64,000 nt of DNA from Celerinatantimonas sp046054195. Its GTDB lineage: Bacteria; Pseudomonadota; Gammaproteobacteria; Enterobacterales; Celerinatantimonadaceae. Below the pieces are notes generated by a model. It was not told where the DNA came from. It ran no database searches and saw only the letters and a program-made list of their open reading frames with translations. Made by a program: the position numbers and the translations under genes. Positions 53,568 through 63,187 of this stretch are shown piece by piece; positions within the stretch are counted from its first letter, which is position 1; each line of letters starts with the position of its first letter. Where the stretch lies: the NCBI RefSeq assembly GCF_046054195.1, contig NZ_JBEQCS010000009.1, positions 1 through 64,000 of the forward strand, read 5' to 3'.

Positions 53568-55059
53568 GTGGTATCAACGCCAGAAGCTGATCCATCAAAT
53601 TGCATTGGTCATATTAGTTGGATTTGCCATCAGCTTTTTCTTAACGCTGTACTTACTTTCATACGATAAATCACAACGGATCCACCAATTATCAATCTCC
53701 GGTGCTTTGGCTCGAATTGTCTCGGTGAGTGAGACTCTCGAAAAGACACCGGATAATCTGCACGATTCGATTCTCTCGGCCAGTAGTAGCTCAGATTTAC
53801 ATTTATCACTGAGCGATTCACCGCGAATTAGTGCAAGTGATGGCGCATCTACCACTGCCTTACAGTTACTTAACGAGCTTCGCTCAAGCGGCATTCAGCA
53901 AGTGCGCCTTAGCTTTATCAATCAGCCCCAGCGGCCGATGATGAATCTCTCTGACCAACAGATGCAATCGATGCATCAATCGATGATGGGAAGGTACGAT
54001 TCACCAAGACAGAGAAACTCAATGATGGGCAATAACGCCATGATGAGCGCCCCGCCCAGAACATCATCTAATTATCGTGCCAATCGCTACCATCGTTTTG
54101 CAACTTCAGCATATAGCGCGACGATTAACGGCTCAGTTCAGCTCAGTAACGGTCAATGGCTCAACTTTTCCTCGGGGGTTGAAAATAACATTACTCATTG
54201 GTCCACCAGCGTATTGATTGCGCTCATCGCAATGATGACTCTAACCATCTTGCTCTCGCTGGTGATCATTCACCGTGCCCTAAAACCAGTTCGCGAGCTT
54301 GGTAAAGCAGCGCAATCCTTTGCCACGAATAAGCAGGTCAGCGAGGTCAGTAATAATGCCCCGCTTGATTTAGCACCCACCATCAGTGCTTTTAACAACA
54401 TGCAGCACCAAGTCACCGATTACATTAAGGAGCGGACTAAATTACTCGCCGCCATATCGCACGACTTGCGAACCCCGCTCACCAGCTTACGCTTGCGATT
54501 GGAGTTTATCGAAGAGAGCGAAGATAAACAGCAGATGCTCACCACACTTGCCACCATGGAAAAGATGCTCACTGAAACCATGCGGTTTGCTAAAAATGAT
54601 GCACAAAAAGAGACGAGTCAAACCACCAATATTGACAGTCTGTTGCAAACGATTGTCGATGAATATGATGAAAAAGGCATCGCGATTCGTTATCCAGAAC
54701 AAGCTGCTTTCACCGCATCGATTGCCCCATTAAGTGTGCGACGGATGGTTGAAAATCTGATTAACAACGCCATTCAATATGCAGGTAATGACGCCACAAT
54801 TGAGCTTAATGCCCAAAAGCAAAATAGCCAACTCATCATCAGTGTTAGCGATGATGGGGTTGGGATCCCAAAAGAAAAGCTGGATGAAGTGATTAAGCCT
54901 TTTACCAGGCTTAATAAAGAGCGCGACACACAAAGCTCAAATGTCGGACTAGGGCTTTCAATTACGCAATCACTTGCAAGTGCCTATGGTGGGCGCTTGA
55001 TTCTGGAACCCAATGAGCCACATGGGCTTAAAGCGACTATTACCATCGCTTTAAGCTAG
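53560..55059 (+). CDS. Sensor histidine kinase with Met-cluster periplasmic domain
   Basis: 499 residues from ATG 53560; upstream codons lie inside the response regulator. Two membrane helices (about 11-35 and 215-239) flank a periplasmic domain that contains ten Met in residues 127-162 (QQMQSMHQSMM, NSMMGNNAMM). HAMP follows (about 240-290), then HisKA with phospho-acceptor H301 in AAISHDLRTPLTS, and an ATPase with NLINNAIQYA, DDGVGIP and GLGLSI motifs. The stimulus is probably periplasmic copper, silver or methionine-oxidising stress; this is an inference from composition. Confidence 0.93.
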   Translation: MVKWYQRQKLIHQIALVILVGFAISFFLTLYLLSYDKSQRIHQLSISGALARIVSVSETLEKTPDNLHDSILSASSSSDLHLSLSDSPRISASDGASTTALQLLNELRSSGIQQVRLSFINQPQRPMMNLSDQQMQSMHQSMMGRYDSPRQRNSMMGNNAMMSAPPRTSSNYRANRYHRFATSAYSATINGSVQLSNGQWLNFSSGVENNITHWSTSVLIALIAMMTLTILLSLVIIHRALKPVRELGKAAQSFATNKQVSEVSNNAPLDLAPTISAFNNMQHQVTDYIKERTKLLAAISHDLRTPLTSLRLRLEFIEESEDKQQMLTTLATMEKMLTETMRFAKNDAQKETSQTTNIDSLLQTIVDEYDEKGIAIRYPEQAAFTASIAPLSVRRMVENLINNAIQYAGNDATIELNAQKQNSQLIISVSDDGVGIPKEKLDEVIKPFTRLNKERDTQSSNVGLGLSITQSLASAYGGRLILEPNEPHGLKATITIALS

Positions 55060-55071
55060 GGGCTAAATTAA

Positions 55072-56070
55072 TTAACTAATAATCAAAGGATTATCAATCT
55101 TATTGGCCATATCGAACAGACAATCGACCGTGCTCTGAGCCATTCCACGAATAGTTTGTTCAGTATAAAATGCCGTATGCGGCGTCAAAATAACATTGGG
55201 AAATGAGCGCAAAACAGCCATTTGCCTGTTCGCGATGCAATCATTGGAGCGGTCCAGATAATAAAGACCGACTTCATCTTCAAGCACATCAAGCGCTGCT
55301 CCAAACAGTTTGCCAGACTCTAATGCAGCAATGAGTGCATCGGTATCAATCAGCGTTCCGCGCGCCGTATTGACCACCACCGCCCCATCTTTCATTTGCG
55401 AAAAAGCAGTGGCATCCAGCAAATGATAATTTTCCTCAGTCGCTGGCGCATGCAGCGAGATAACATCACTTTGCTTAAGCAACGCATCAAGCGAGACATA
55501 TTCACATTTATCTTTAATCGCATCATTTACGTATGGATCAAAGGCGAGAATGCGGCATCCAAAGGCACTTAAATGAGAAATCACCGTTTGCCCTATTTGA
55601 CCCGTTCCAATAACGCCCACCGTAGAATCGCAAATACTACGCCCCATTTTATTCGGCAAAGAGAAATTTTGCAGGGCCGACTGCGCCATCAAATATGGCA
55701 TTTTACGCAGGTTCATCATCATCAGCATAATGGCATAATCAGCCACAGCCTCGGGCGGATAACTAACATGCGAGACTTTCATCCCCAGTTCCCGAGTCTT
55801 ATTAAGATCGATATGATCATAGCCAATTGATCGGGTCAAAATATAACGAATGCCATAGCTGTGAAATGCTTCTAGCAATTGCTCACTAACTTTGGTTGGC
55901 GTCAAACTCACAGCATCAAAGCCTTCCAACCAATGGGCGTTTTCTAGTGATGGAAAATCGGCGCTGGCGCTGTAACTAAAATGGCGTTCACGACTTAGGT
56001 CATCGAAATATTTCTTCTCATCATAATCTCGAAAGCTATAGAGAAACAGTTTCAGTGGCTGGTTAGTCAT
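55072..56070 (-). CDS. D-2-hydroxyacid dehydrogenase (D-lactate dehydrogenase-like)
   Basis: 332 residues of the D-isomer-specific 2-hydroxyacid dehydrogenase family. NAD-binding VGVIGTGQIGQTV and FDPY are clear; catalytic residues are R in VVNTARGTLID, E in DVLEDEVGLY and H in LTPHTAFYTE. LTRSIGYDHIDL also matches the D-lactate dehydrogenase/VanH group. An AGGTGAAGGG ribosome site precedes the ATG. The stop lies 12 bp from that of the convergent sensor kinase gene. Confidence 0.9.
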   Translation of the reverse strand: MTNQPLKLFLYSFRDYDEKKYFDDLSRERHFSYSASADFPSLENAHWLEGFDAVSLTPTKVSEQLLEAFHSYGIRYILTRSIGYDHIDLNKTRELGMKVSHVSYPPEAVADYAIMLMMMNLRKMPYLMAQSALQNFSLPNKMGRSICDSTVGVIGTGQIGQTVISHLSAFGCRILAFDPYVNDAIKDKCEYVSLDALLKQSDVISLHAPATEENYHLLDATAFSQMKDGAVVVNTARGTLIDTDALIAALESGKLFGAALDVLEDEVGLYYLDRSNDCIANRQMAVLRSFPNVILTPHTAFYTEQTIRGMAQSTVDCLFDMANKIDNPLIIS

Positions 56071-56449
56071 CCCTTCACCTCTAGTTTTATTATCTGAAAA
56101 TTTTAATTTTATTAAATAAATTTAGCGATTAATGCTGATAAATATGTTCGCTCAAGTATCAAAACTCTAGTTTAACGCGTTAAAAGGTATAGGTTGATAG
56201 CGTTGTCTTACCAACATACCGGGTTGGCAATACAGATACCAATCCTTTGTTCCTCCAAAATCATCTGCTAAGGCTCCTAGTAAATGTCGGTTATTGGTAA
56301 CTGATTAGATGAAATGATAAGTACATCACACAAACATAAAAATATTGATACAGCGTTTCAATTTATTTGATCTAAGTTGACTATCAATAACTGAGTAATT
56401 GCTAATTTGCTTTAAGGTCTATTTATCAAATTGTTAGAGGAGAATCTCG
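56071..56449. promoter_or_regulatory. Control region between the dehydrogenase and the polygalacturonase
   Basis: About 380 bp of divergent intergenic DNA. It contains the perfect 14-bp palindrome TTTAACGCGTTAAA at 56171-56184, whose central CG suggests a LacI/GalR-type operator, and a weak CRP-like match, TGATAAGTACATCACA, at 56315-56330. Neither is proved. No open frame of interest is present. Confidence 0.5.
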
Positions 56450-57796
56450 GTGGGGCATCGAAACTTAACACCTGTTGCATCCGTTTTATCAGCTTTATTA
56501 CTGCTCCCATTTGTCGCTAAAGCTGCTACAAACGCCTGCGATCCAGCAAGCCATCATGCTGTTGCTGATGGTAAAACAGTCGTTACCAAACAATTACAAC
56601 AAACCATTGATGCATGCAGCCAGCAAGGCGGCGGCATTGTTTCTTTACACAAAGGAACCTGGCTCAGTGGCCCCTTATCACTGAAAAATGGCGTGACTCT
56701 CAATCTTGAAAAAGGCAGCACACTGCTTGCTGATAACAGTGAAAAACTATTTAAACGAGCCTTTATTGGTTCCAAAGCACAAGCTGGTGAAGCCTTTATT
56801 TTAGCCAATCATGTCAGCAATGTTGGTGTAACAGGCAGCGGCACGGTGAATGGTTCAGGTAAAGAGCTATGGTGGCCAGAAGCCAAAAAAGTCTACCAAA
56901 TTGTAAAAGTTCAGGGCAATAAAGAGTATTTTTTTAAACACTATCCAGGCATTCCTCTTGCCAATGGTGTGCCGCGGCCATGGTTGATTGAATTTAATGA
57001 TGTCAATAACGGGCACTTCGGTGCAATACTGGCGACGAATTCTCCGATGTGGAACATTGTCCTGCGCAATAGCCAACATATTTCGTTTGATGGAACAAGA
57101 GTTAGAAATCCAGAAGACAGCTTTAATAGTGATGGTGTCGATGTGGTAGCTTCGCAACATATCACCATGAAACATCTGGATATCTCAACCGGTGATGATG
57201 ATATTGCGATTAAATCAGGGCTTGCTAATGTGCCACTAATTGCCCACGCTAGCTCTGATATTGAAATCTCTGATTCCGTGATTCATGAAGGGCATGGGGT
57301 TTCAGTCGGTAGCGAAACGGCCAATGGGATAGGCAAAGTTTATATTCATGATGTGCGCTTTGATAAAACTTTGAACGGATTTCGCGTGAAATCAGCCCGT
57401 GATCGCGGCGCTCAAATCGGCCCAATCGTGGTAAATAACCTCAAAATGATTGATGTACAAACACCGATTTTATTTACCGAAAGTTATACGGGTCAATCTG
57501 GAGCAGCTGATGCACCACTACCAGCCATCAAAGCAGCGCCAATTACCAAAACCACCCCGTTTATTCACGATGTAAGCATCACCAACTTAGTCGCAGTCAA
57601 TGCCAATATCGCCGGGATATTTAACGGGTTACCAGAATCACCCCTTAAAAACATTCAGCTCAAAGATATCGACATTCGCTCTAAACTTGGCATTAAAACA
57701 GCCTACGCGCAAATTAGCGCAGATAACCTCCATGTGAGTGCTCAGCAAGGCCAACCAATCAATCAAGGGCCAGGAACTGAACTAACTGCTAATTAA
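56450..57796 (+). CDS. Polygalacturonase, glycoside hydrolase family 28
   Basis: Secreted pectin-degrading enzyme of 448 residues. The signal peptide ends near FVAKA. It is a right-handed beta-helix with the GH28 active-site motifs: NSDGVDV, the paired Asp of TGDDDIAIKSG, GHGVSVGSE and RVKSARDRG. It hydrolyses the alpha-1,4 bonds of polygalacturonate. GTG 56450 with an upstream AGAGGAGA supports the start. It stands alone; no pectate lyase or oligogalacturonide transporter gene is adjacent. Confidence 0.93.
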   Translation: MGHRNLTPVASVLSALLLLPFVAKAATNACDPASHHAVADGKTVVTKQLQQTIDACSQQGGGIVSLHKGTWLSGPLSLKNGVTLNLEKGSTLLADNSEKLFKRAFIGSKAQAGEAFILANHVSNVGVTGSGTVNGSGKELWWPEAKKVYQIVKVQGNKEYFFKHYPGIPLANGVPRPWLIEFNDVNNGHFGAILATNSPMWNIVLRNSQHISFDGTRVRNPEDSFNSDGVDVVASQHITMKHLDISTGDDDIAIKSGLANVPLIAHASSDIEISDSVIHEGHGVSVGSETANGIGKVYIHDVRFDKTLNGFRVKSARDRGAQIGPIVVNNLKMIDVQTPILFTESYTGQSGAADAPLPAIKAAPITKTTPFIHDVSITNLVAVNANIAGIFNGLPESPLKNIQLKDIDIRSKLGIKTAYAQISADNLHVSAQQGQPINQGPGTELTAN

Positions 57797-57830
57797 GAAT
57801 TAAGTAATAACGTAAGTTGAGTTGATATAA

Positions 57831-57868
57831 AAAGTCTGGCAGCAAAACGCCGGACTTCTTTAATTTTG
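57831..57868 (+). terminator. Intrinsic terminator after the polygalacturonase
   Basis: AAGTCTGGC / GCCGGACTT stem (one G-T pair) followed by CTTTAATTTT, 35 bp beyond the stop codon. Confidence 0.8.
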
Positions 57869-58273
57869 CTTAGCATAAGCATCGATCACTATGAGTGTCC
57901 GTATCACCCACAACATCGGCCATCATTTGCAGCTATTCACAAAGAGAGGGTTAAAGCGCTTAAAACTGTTAATGAAACTTCGCAAGCACATATAAATCAG
58001 TCAGTTAAATACATTGATTGCGCCAATATAGGGATGTTGCCTTTGATTAAGGCATTCGAGGTGATGGTATCGCACCAACATCAAGCAACCGTGCACCATA
58101 TATAAACACAATTAAAACAAACGATAATTATTATCAATTCGACATAATTTCACTCTAATTTCTCATCTTAAAAAATATTATATTTCAGATGGTTATAGCT
58201 CCGTGATTATTCTCTTTCATTTCTATTTGCTAGGCCTGTTTTTTGCAGTTCTTGTTTGCGGAGGTGATTGTAT
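57869..58273. other. Intergenic region with a doubtful short frame
   Basis: About 400 bp before the AraC gene. A frame of 79 codons (57866-58105) is open on the plus strand but has no similarity I recognise and no ribosome site; it is probably not expressed. The last 130 bp are AT-rich and should contain the regulator's promoter. Confidence 0.45.
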
Positions 58274-59212
58274 ATGAGCACTATTTTTTCAACTGATTCT
58301 CTTAACGGCAAAGATCGCTTTAACTACTGGAACGACGTAGTTTTTAAGTTATATGCGCCTTGCCTAGGAACCATTGAGGATCGGGATGACTTTCAAGCCA
58401 CCACAACTGTTCAACAGTTTGGCAATACTGAATTAAGTCAGGTTAACTCTGATGGTATTCGCTATGATCGCCGTAAAGCAGACCTTAGAACTCGTCCTCA
58501 AGATGATATTTTTATCTCACAAATTATCGATGGCCAAGGTAGCTTTAGCCAAAACGATCAGCAACTTAAACATGAACAAGGCCAGATCCTCATCTATGAT
58601 TCAGGCAAACCTTATAGTTTTGAATATAACCAGCGATATAAAGCGAGATTGCTTAGAATCCCGCGCCCTTTGATGCAAGCTAAATTAGATAACCTTGACC
58701 ATATCGGTGGCACTTTAATTGTTCAAAACTCACTTTATGGTCGATTAATTAGCAATTTAATGGATGACTCCTCATATATTTCGACATCACAAGAGCTATC
58801 CCAAAACGATGATTTCATTTTGCCAACCCTTGAGATGATCACCACAGCTATTGAACGAGCGGTCACTCAGATGCGAGGCAATACGCCAACTGATGGGAGT
58901 AAACAATTACAAGAGGTTAAACGATATATTCGCGCCAATATTGGGGATGAAAACCTTAATCTTGAGCAGATAGCAATTGCGCATAATATGTCGGTTCGTA
59001 CCTTAAGCCGATTGTTTGCTCAAATTGGACAAACCCCTCGAGGCTGGTTACAGGAGCAGCGATTATCAATGGCTTATGACGCACTCATTAATCGTCGTGT
59101 TAGCAATATTACCCAAGCTGCATTCACCTTCGGTTATAAAGATCTTTCCCACTTTAGTCGCACCTTTAAAAAGCGTTATGGCTATTCGCCTAAGACGATT
59201 ATCCACTCTTAA
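58274..59212 (+). CDS. AraC-family transcriptional regulator
   Basis: 312 residues from ATG 58274. A near-perfect Shine-Dalgarno sequence, GGAGGTGATT, lies about 6 nt upstream; the TTG at 58268 is too close to it. The N-terminal half is an AraC-binding-like ligand domain with RFNYWNDVVFKLYAPCLG, as in FeaR-like regulators. The C-terminal half has two helix-turn-helix motifs: LNLEQIAIAHNMSVRTLSRLF and ITQAAFTFGYKDLSHFSRTFKKRYGYSP. The target is unknown; the polygalacturonase upstream and the arginase and sugar-import genes downstream are candidates. Confidence 0.92.
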   Translation: MSTIFSTDSLNGKDRFNYWNDVVFKLYAPCLGTIEDRDDFQATTTVQQFGNTELSQVNSDGIRYDRRKADLRTRPQDDIFISQIIDGQGSFSQNDQQLKHEQGQILIYDSGKPYSFEYNQRYKARLLRIPRPLMQAKLDNLDHIGGTLIVQNSLYGRLISNLMDDSSYISTSQELSQNDDFILPTLEMITTAIERAVTQMRGNTPTDGSKQLQEVKRYIRANIGDENLNLEQIAIAHNMSVRTLSRLFAQIGQTPRGWLQEQRLSMAYDALINRRVSNITQAAFTFGYKDLSHFSRTFKKRYGYSPKTIIHS

Positions 59213-59254
59213 ACTCTTCTGTTTCGCACAAGTAATCGACTGATAAACACAAAA

Positions 59255-59284
59255 TAAAAAAGGATAGCCAATAAGCTATCCTTT
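59255..59284. terminator. Bidirectional terminator between the AraC and arginase-family genes
   Basis: AAAGGATAGC / GCTATCCTTT, a perfect 10-bp stem with a 6-nt loop and A/T-rich flanks on both sides, between two convergent genes. Confidence 0.85.
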
Positions 59285-59311
59285 AAAATTTACGCGTTTT
59301 ACCACTGAGAA

Positions 59312-60178
59312 TTATGCGTTTCCAAGCAACGGTAATTTTTCCAACATTTGTTTTAGTCGCAGTGAATCCCATGGTAAATGTTCGGTGATCCCCATTCCGA
59401 CCACTTTGGCTTGTGCACTTGCCAATGCCGTGACTTTAACGACATCAGCCATGGTGAGTTTACCTTGAGCAATGCCTGCAAACTCATCCTCAGCCGCATC
59501 AGGTTTGGTAAATAGTAAGGAGCCAAAATCAGCAATGCTTAAAACATCTAAGTCCAAATGGATAGCCAGATATTTAATCCCCTGCTCTTTAATCCACTGC
59601 TGAATCGAGCTGATTTGTGAGTGAATTTCTTCAGGGCGACAAATGCGCATCTGGCGCTGGGCTAAAAAGTTAGCCTCATAGTCATTTTCTTCATTGACCC
59701 CAGCATACATCACCTGGTCACTACTGATTGGTTTTTGCACAAACTGGGTTAAATCGGCATCCCCTTCGCCCATCAGTACCCGTAAAACGGATGCATGAGA
59801 GTGTTCAAACTCTTGAGAAGTCATGATATCAGGGTGGGCATCCACCCATAAGATACCTAATTCATGACCATATTTTTCGTGCAAATAAGCAAAAGGGACG
59901 AGATCAACAAGACAATCACCACCTAAAATTACCAGACTATCAGGCTGATGCTTGTCAATCAGTTCTCGCGTTTGCTGTAACTGCGGGATAATCTCACTGC
60001 GCCCAACGATCCCATTCTCATTTTCCAGATCGCTGGTTTCAACACATCTGACATCCACATTCTCAACTGGGCCGCTCGCTTGCGGTGCTAGCCAAGCCAG
60101 TAACTGCGCCCCAAAATGATAGGCAGGCATATCACCACCTTGCCATTGTGGAATGTTCAATCGTAATGTTTTAGACAT
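59312..60178 (-). CDS. Arginase-family (ureohydrolase) protein
   Basis: 288-residue alpha/beta metallohydrolase. Metal-binding motifs are DAHPD (113-117) and a DLD (209-211). The first metal motif reads GGDC (86-89), where most arginases and agmatinases have GGDH, so C89 replaces a His ligand. The usual DxDxxDP continuation also differs, giving DLDVLSIADF. A ureohydrolase-like activity on a guanidino compound is likely but the substrate is unclear. It lies at the end of the sugar-type ABC importer unit, 56 bp after its binding-protein gene. Confidence 0.82.
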   Translation of the reverse strand: MSKTLRLNIPQWQGGDMPAYHFGAQLLAWLAPQASGPVENVDVRCVETSDLENENGIVGRSEIIPQLQQTRELIDKHQPDSLVILGGDCLVDLVPFAYLHEKYGHELGILWVDAHPDIMTSQEFEHSHASVLRVLMGEGDADLTQFVQKPISSDQVMYAGVNEENDYEANFLAQRQMRICRPEEIHSQISSIQQWIKEQGIKYLAIHLDLDVLSIADFGSLLFTKPDAAEDEFAGIAQGKLTMADVVKVTALASAQAKVVGMGITEHLPWDSLRLKQMLEKLPLLGNA

Positions 60179-60234
60179 AAAAAACCTCTCAAATTTGAAT
60201 CAACGAAGCTCAGGATCCTTTGCTGTGCATAACA

Positions 60235-61218
60235 CTACTGACTGATCCCTCGACACTCGTTGAGATTATTTTTAGTAATAATTGGGTTCGGCATATAGGT
60301 GTATTTTTGAACTTTCTCACCTTTGAGCACCTTCTGTGCAGCTTCAACAGCGAATTTCGCATCTGAATATGCATCAGATAAAACGGTTGCATACTGAACC
60401 CCTGATTTGATGTTGTCGTAGCCCTGTACTTCGCAGCCCACACCTACTAAAGCGAGTTTTTTCGCATCAATTCCGGTGCGCTGCGCTGCGGTAATCACCC
60501 CAGCCATCATTAAATCTTCAACCGAATAAACCCCTTTAATCTTGTCGCCAAAACGGGTGAACAACGATGAAGCGGCGGTCATCGCAACATTCTGATCCCA
60601 ATTTCCCGGTTGCTGAGCAACAATTTTGATATTGGGCGCTATTTTAGAGAGCTCTTGAGTAAAGCCGCGCATCCGCCCAATGGTGGTTGGCGTACCGGGA
60701 GTACCGGTAATGGCAAAAATATCGCCTTTAGTGCCGTAGCCTTTGGCTTTAAAAGCCTCGACCATCGCTTTAGCCGATTCTCGACCAATTGCTTCACTAT
60801 TGCCGCCCGTGTAATAGTCCCAGAATCGAGCCGCTTGTTTGGCAGGCATCGCATCACTGATAATCAAGGGAATGCCTGCTTTTTGGATCTTGCGCATTGA
60901 TGGTATTAAAGCATTGGCGTCAACAGGCCACAAAATAATGGCCTTCGGATGTTTTGCAATTGCTTGCTCAACCTGATTAGCCTGGTTTGAGGGGTCAAAC
61001 GGGCTGGTAGTAACCTGATAACTAAATCCCGCTTTATCAGCCTGCTGTTTGAAAAATCGCAGATAATCTGAGCAATAAGTACACTCTTGTGTTGGTTGCA
61101 GCAAAATCACCGATGGTTTTTCATTGGCAAACGCAGTTGAGGCAAAGCTTGTTAGAATTGCACCGAAAAGAGCCCCTGCGAAAGTTCGTTTATTTGTTAT
61201 TTTCCCCATAAATTTCAT
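60235..61218 (-). CDS. Periplasmic sugar-binding protein, RbsB-like
   Basis: About 327 residues from ATG 61218, the codon best spaced from AAGGAAA; an ATG at 61233 is an alternative. The signal peptide ends near TAFA. It is a periplasmic-binding-protein domain of the ribose/LacI type (Peripla_BP_4), with KAIILWPVDANALIPSMRKIQKAGIPLI and TGTPGTPTTIGRMRGF. It delivers its ligand to the permeases encoded upstream. Sugar or cyclitol-type ligands fit the family; the adjacent arginase-family gene hints at a nitrogenous ligand, which is speculation. Confidence 0.9.
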   Translation of the reverse strand: MKFMGKITNKRTFAGALFGAILTSFASTAFANEKPSVILLQPTQECTYCSDYLRFFKQQADKAGFSYQVTTSPFDPSNQANQVEQAIAKHPKAIILWPVDANALIPSMRKIQKAGIPLIISDAMPAKQAARFWDYYTGGNSEAIGRESAKAMVEAFKAKGYGTKGDIFAITGTPGTPTTIGRMRGFTQELSKIAPNIKIVAQQPGNWDQNVAMTAASSLFTRFGDKIKGVYSVEDLMMAGVITAAQRTGIDAKKLALVGVGCEVQGYDNIKSGVQYATVLSDAYSDAKFAVEAAQKVLKGEKVQKYTYMPNPIITKNNLNECRGISQ

Positions 61219-61239
61219 CACACTTTCCTTCATATTCTT

Positions 61240-62184
61240 TTATCCTCGGCGCAACATGCGAGCAGGTCGTACGCCACCATTGATAAGAACAACACATGCC
61301 AGAACACAACCATTAACCAGCAACGTCGTTGCAGAACTAACGCCTAAAAGGCTCAAGCCATTATTGAGCATGGCCAAAATAAGCACGCCAATCGCCATCT
61401 GATGGATTTTGCCAACTCCACCTTCTAACGATACGCCACCTAAAATTGCCGCCGATGCCGCTTGCACTAACAGAGTATTGCCAAGTGTTGGCGAACCAGT
61501 GGCTAAACTTATCGAAATCAAAGCACCCGCTAATGCGGAAAAAACTCCAGAGCAACCAAACGTTACAAAAATTGCCAAAGAGGTTCGTGCGCCACTCATT
61601 TGAGCACTTCCTCGATGGCTCCCAGTGGCGTAGATATCACGACCGATGTAAGTAAATTTAAGAAGTAAAAAGACAACCAACATCAGCGCAATAGTAATTA
61701 AAATGCGAGGAGACAACAGATAGGCAAACTGATGATCTAATACATCAGAGGCGTCAAAGTTGTAATAAGGCACCACATTGCCATTGGCTATCCAATAGGC
61801 AAAACCAGACAATAAAATCATCATGCCCAGTGTACTAACCAGTGATGAGACTTTTAGACGAATGATAAATAGCGCGTTCACGATGCCAATAACTAGCCCG
61901 AAAGCGACCGCACATAACACGCCAATCCAAGCGCTATCGCCACCCGTTTTGGCTAAAATTAACCCGCCGACGGCCACCATGGGCGCGACCGACAGATCAA
62001 ACTCGCCGACGATCATTGTCAGAGCCAACCCAACAGCAACTAATCCAACCAAAGCAAAACTCTGCATCAGAGCAAACAAATTACCAGAGGTCAGAAAGTA
62101 GTTATTAAACAGTGCAAAAAATACCGGGATCGCAATCAGCAAGATAATTCTAACTACCTCTGGCGCCTTCCATGAAGATTTCAT
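61240..62184 (-). CDS. ABC sugar transporter permease, RbsC-like (1)
   Basis: 314-residue inner-membrane permease with about nine hydrophobic segments. TMIVGEFDLSVAPMVAVGG and GGVSLEGGVG match the ribose/xylose permease family (BPD_transp_2). It pairs with the permease at 62195, 10 bp away. GGAGAGC precedes its ATG. Confidence 0.92.
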   Translation of the reverse strand: MKSSWKAPEVVRIILLIAIPVFFALFNNYFLTSGNLFALMQSFALVGLVAVGLALTMIVGEFDLSVAPMVAVGGLILAKTGGDSAWIGVLCAVAFGLVIGIVNALFIIRLKVSSLVSTLGMMILLSGFAYWIANGNVVPYYNFDASDVLDHQFAYLLSPRILITIALMLVVFLLLKFTYIGRDIYATGSHRGSAQMSGARTSLAIFVTFGCSGVFSALAGALISISLATGSPTLGNTLLVQAASAAILGGVSLEGGVGKIHQMAIGVLILAMLNNGLSLLGVSSATTLLVNGCVLACVVLINGGVRPARMLRRG

Positions 62185-62194
62185 CTAGCTCTCC

Positions 62195-63187
62195 TTAATG
62201 ACTTTGGCGGCGCAGCAAAGCACCAAGTAAAACAGACACTAAAACAACCGCTCCTTTAACCATCAGCTGAATATCTAAAGAGAATCCTTTTAGCAGTAAC
62301 ACATCACTGATGATGGCCAGAAACAGCGCGCCAAATACCGCATCAGAGATGCGTCCTTGCCCACCGGTTATCGCAACGCCACCAATAAGTACCGCTGCAA
62401 TGGCACTAAAATCTAAGCCCGAACCGAGAGACAAGTTACCCTGGGAAGTTTGCGAGGCAATTAAAATTCCGGTTAGAGCTGCAGTTAACGCAGCAATCAT
62501 ATAGGCAGCAGTGATAGCCCACCCCAACCGCAGGCCAGATAATTGCGCTGTATTTTTGTTAATACCAATGAGTTTAATTTCACGGCCTAAACGCATCCTC
62601 GATAAGAAGAAGCTAGCCAGTGCCCAGACCAGTAATAAAATCAAAAATTGATTGGGCACACCGCTTACAATGTGGCCGATACCTAACCATGGAACCTGAA
62701 CATCGCTGGTAATCGTTCGGCCACCAGAGAACCATGAGCCGATCCCAGTAATGATCGAAGAAGCAGCAATAGTCGTGATAATCGGGTTAGCCTTCATCAC
62801 GCCAACAGCCAAACCTTGCAAAATGCCGCAAATCAATCCAACTAATAACGTCATCACAATCGCTGCACTAATACCAAATTGCAGCGTGCTGGCAAAAACG
62901 ATGGTACAAACAGATGTGGTCGCGCTCATGGATAACATAAACAGGTTACCGCTAATCGTAACCATCGAGAGGCCACAAGCTGCGATTCCGACCGATACAG
63001 TCATAAATAGAATTGAGCTAATGTTATGAGCACTGGTAAAACCATCAACCAGAACCGCGGCTAGAAGCACCAAAATGACAATCGCAATGCGTACCGCGCT
63101 AGCCTGAATGCGTGTTGGGGAAAAGGCACTACTATTTTTGGTCGAAATGCCAAGTTTCGGAGCCGTTAAAGTCAATAAATTCATCAT
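62195..63187 (-). CDS. ABC sugar transporter permease, RbsC-like (2)
   Basis: 330-residue permease of the same family with about nine helices. GVAITGGQGRISDAVFGALF and MVTISGNLFMLSMSATTSV are family patterns. Its ATG overlaps the end of the ATPase gene, so translation is coupled. Two different permease genes suggest a heterodimeric channel. Confidence 0.92.
   Translation of the reverse strand: MMNLLTLTAPKLGISTKNSSAFSPTRIQASAVRIAIVILVLLAAVLVDGFTSAHNISSILFMTVSVGIAACGLSMVTISGNLFMLSMSATTSVCTIVFASTLQFGISAAIVMTLLVGLICGILQGLAVGVMKANPIITTIAASSIITGIGSWFSGGRTITSDVQVPWLGIGHIVSGVPNQFLILLLVWALASFFLSRMRLGREIKLIGINKNTAQLSGLRLGWAITAAYMIAALTAALTGILIASQTSQGNLSLGSGLDFSAIAAVLIGGVAITGGQGRISDAVFGALFLAIISDVLLLKGFSLDIQLMVKGAVVLVSVLLGALLRRQSH

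Noticed and set aside
56315..56330. CRP site controlling the polygalacturonase
   Set aside because: TGATAAGTACATCACA matches well in only one half and lies 120 bp from the start; it is mentioned in the control-region entry but not called as a site.
57866..58105. 79-codon open frame between the polygalacturonase and the AraC gene
   Set aside because: No ribosome site, no recognised similarity, and it begins within the terminator region.
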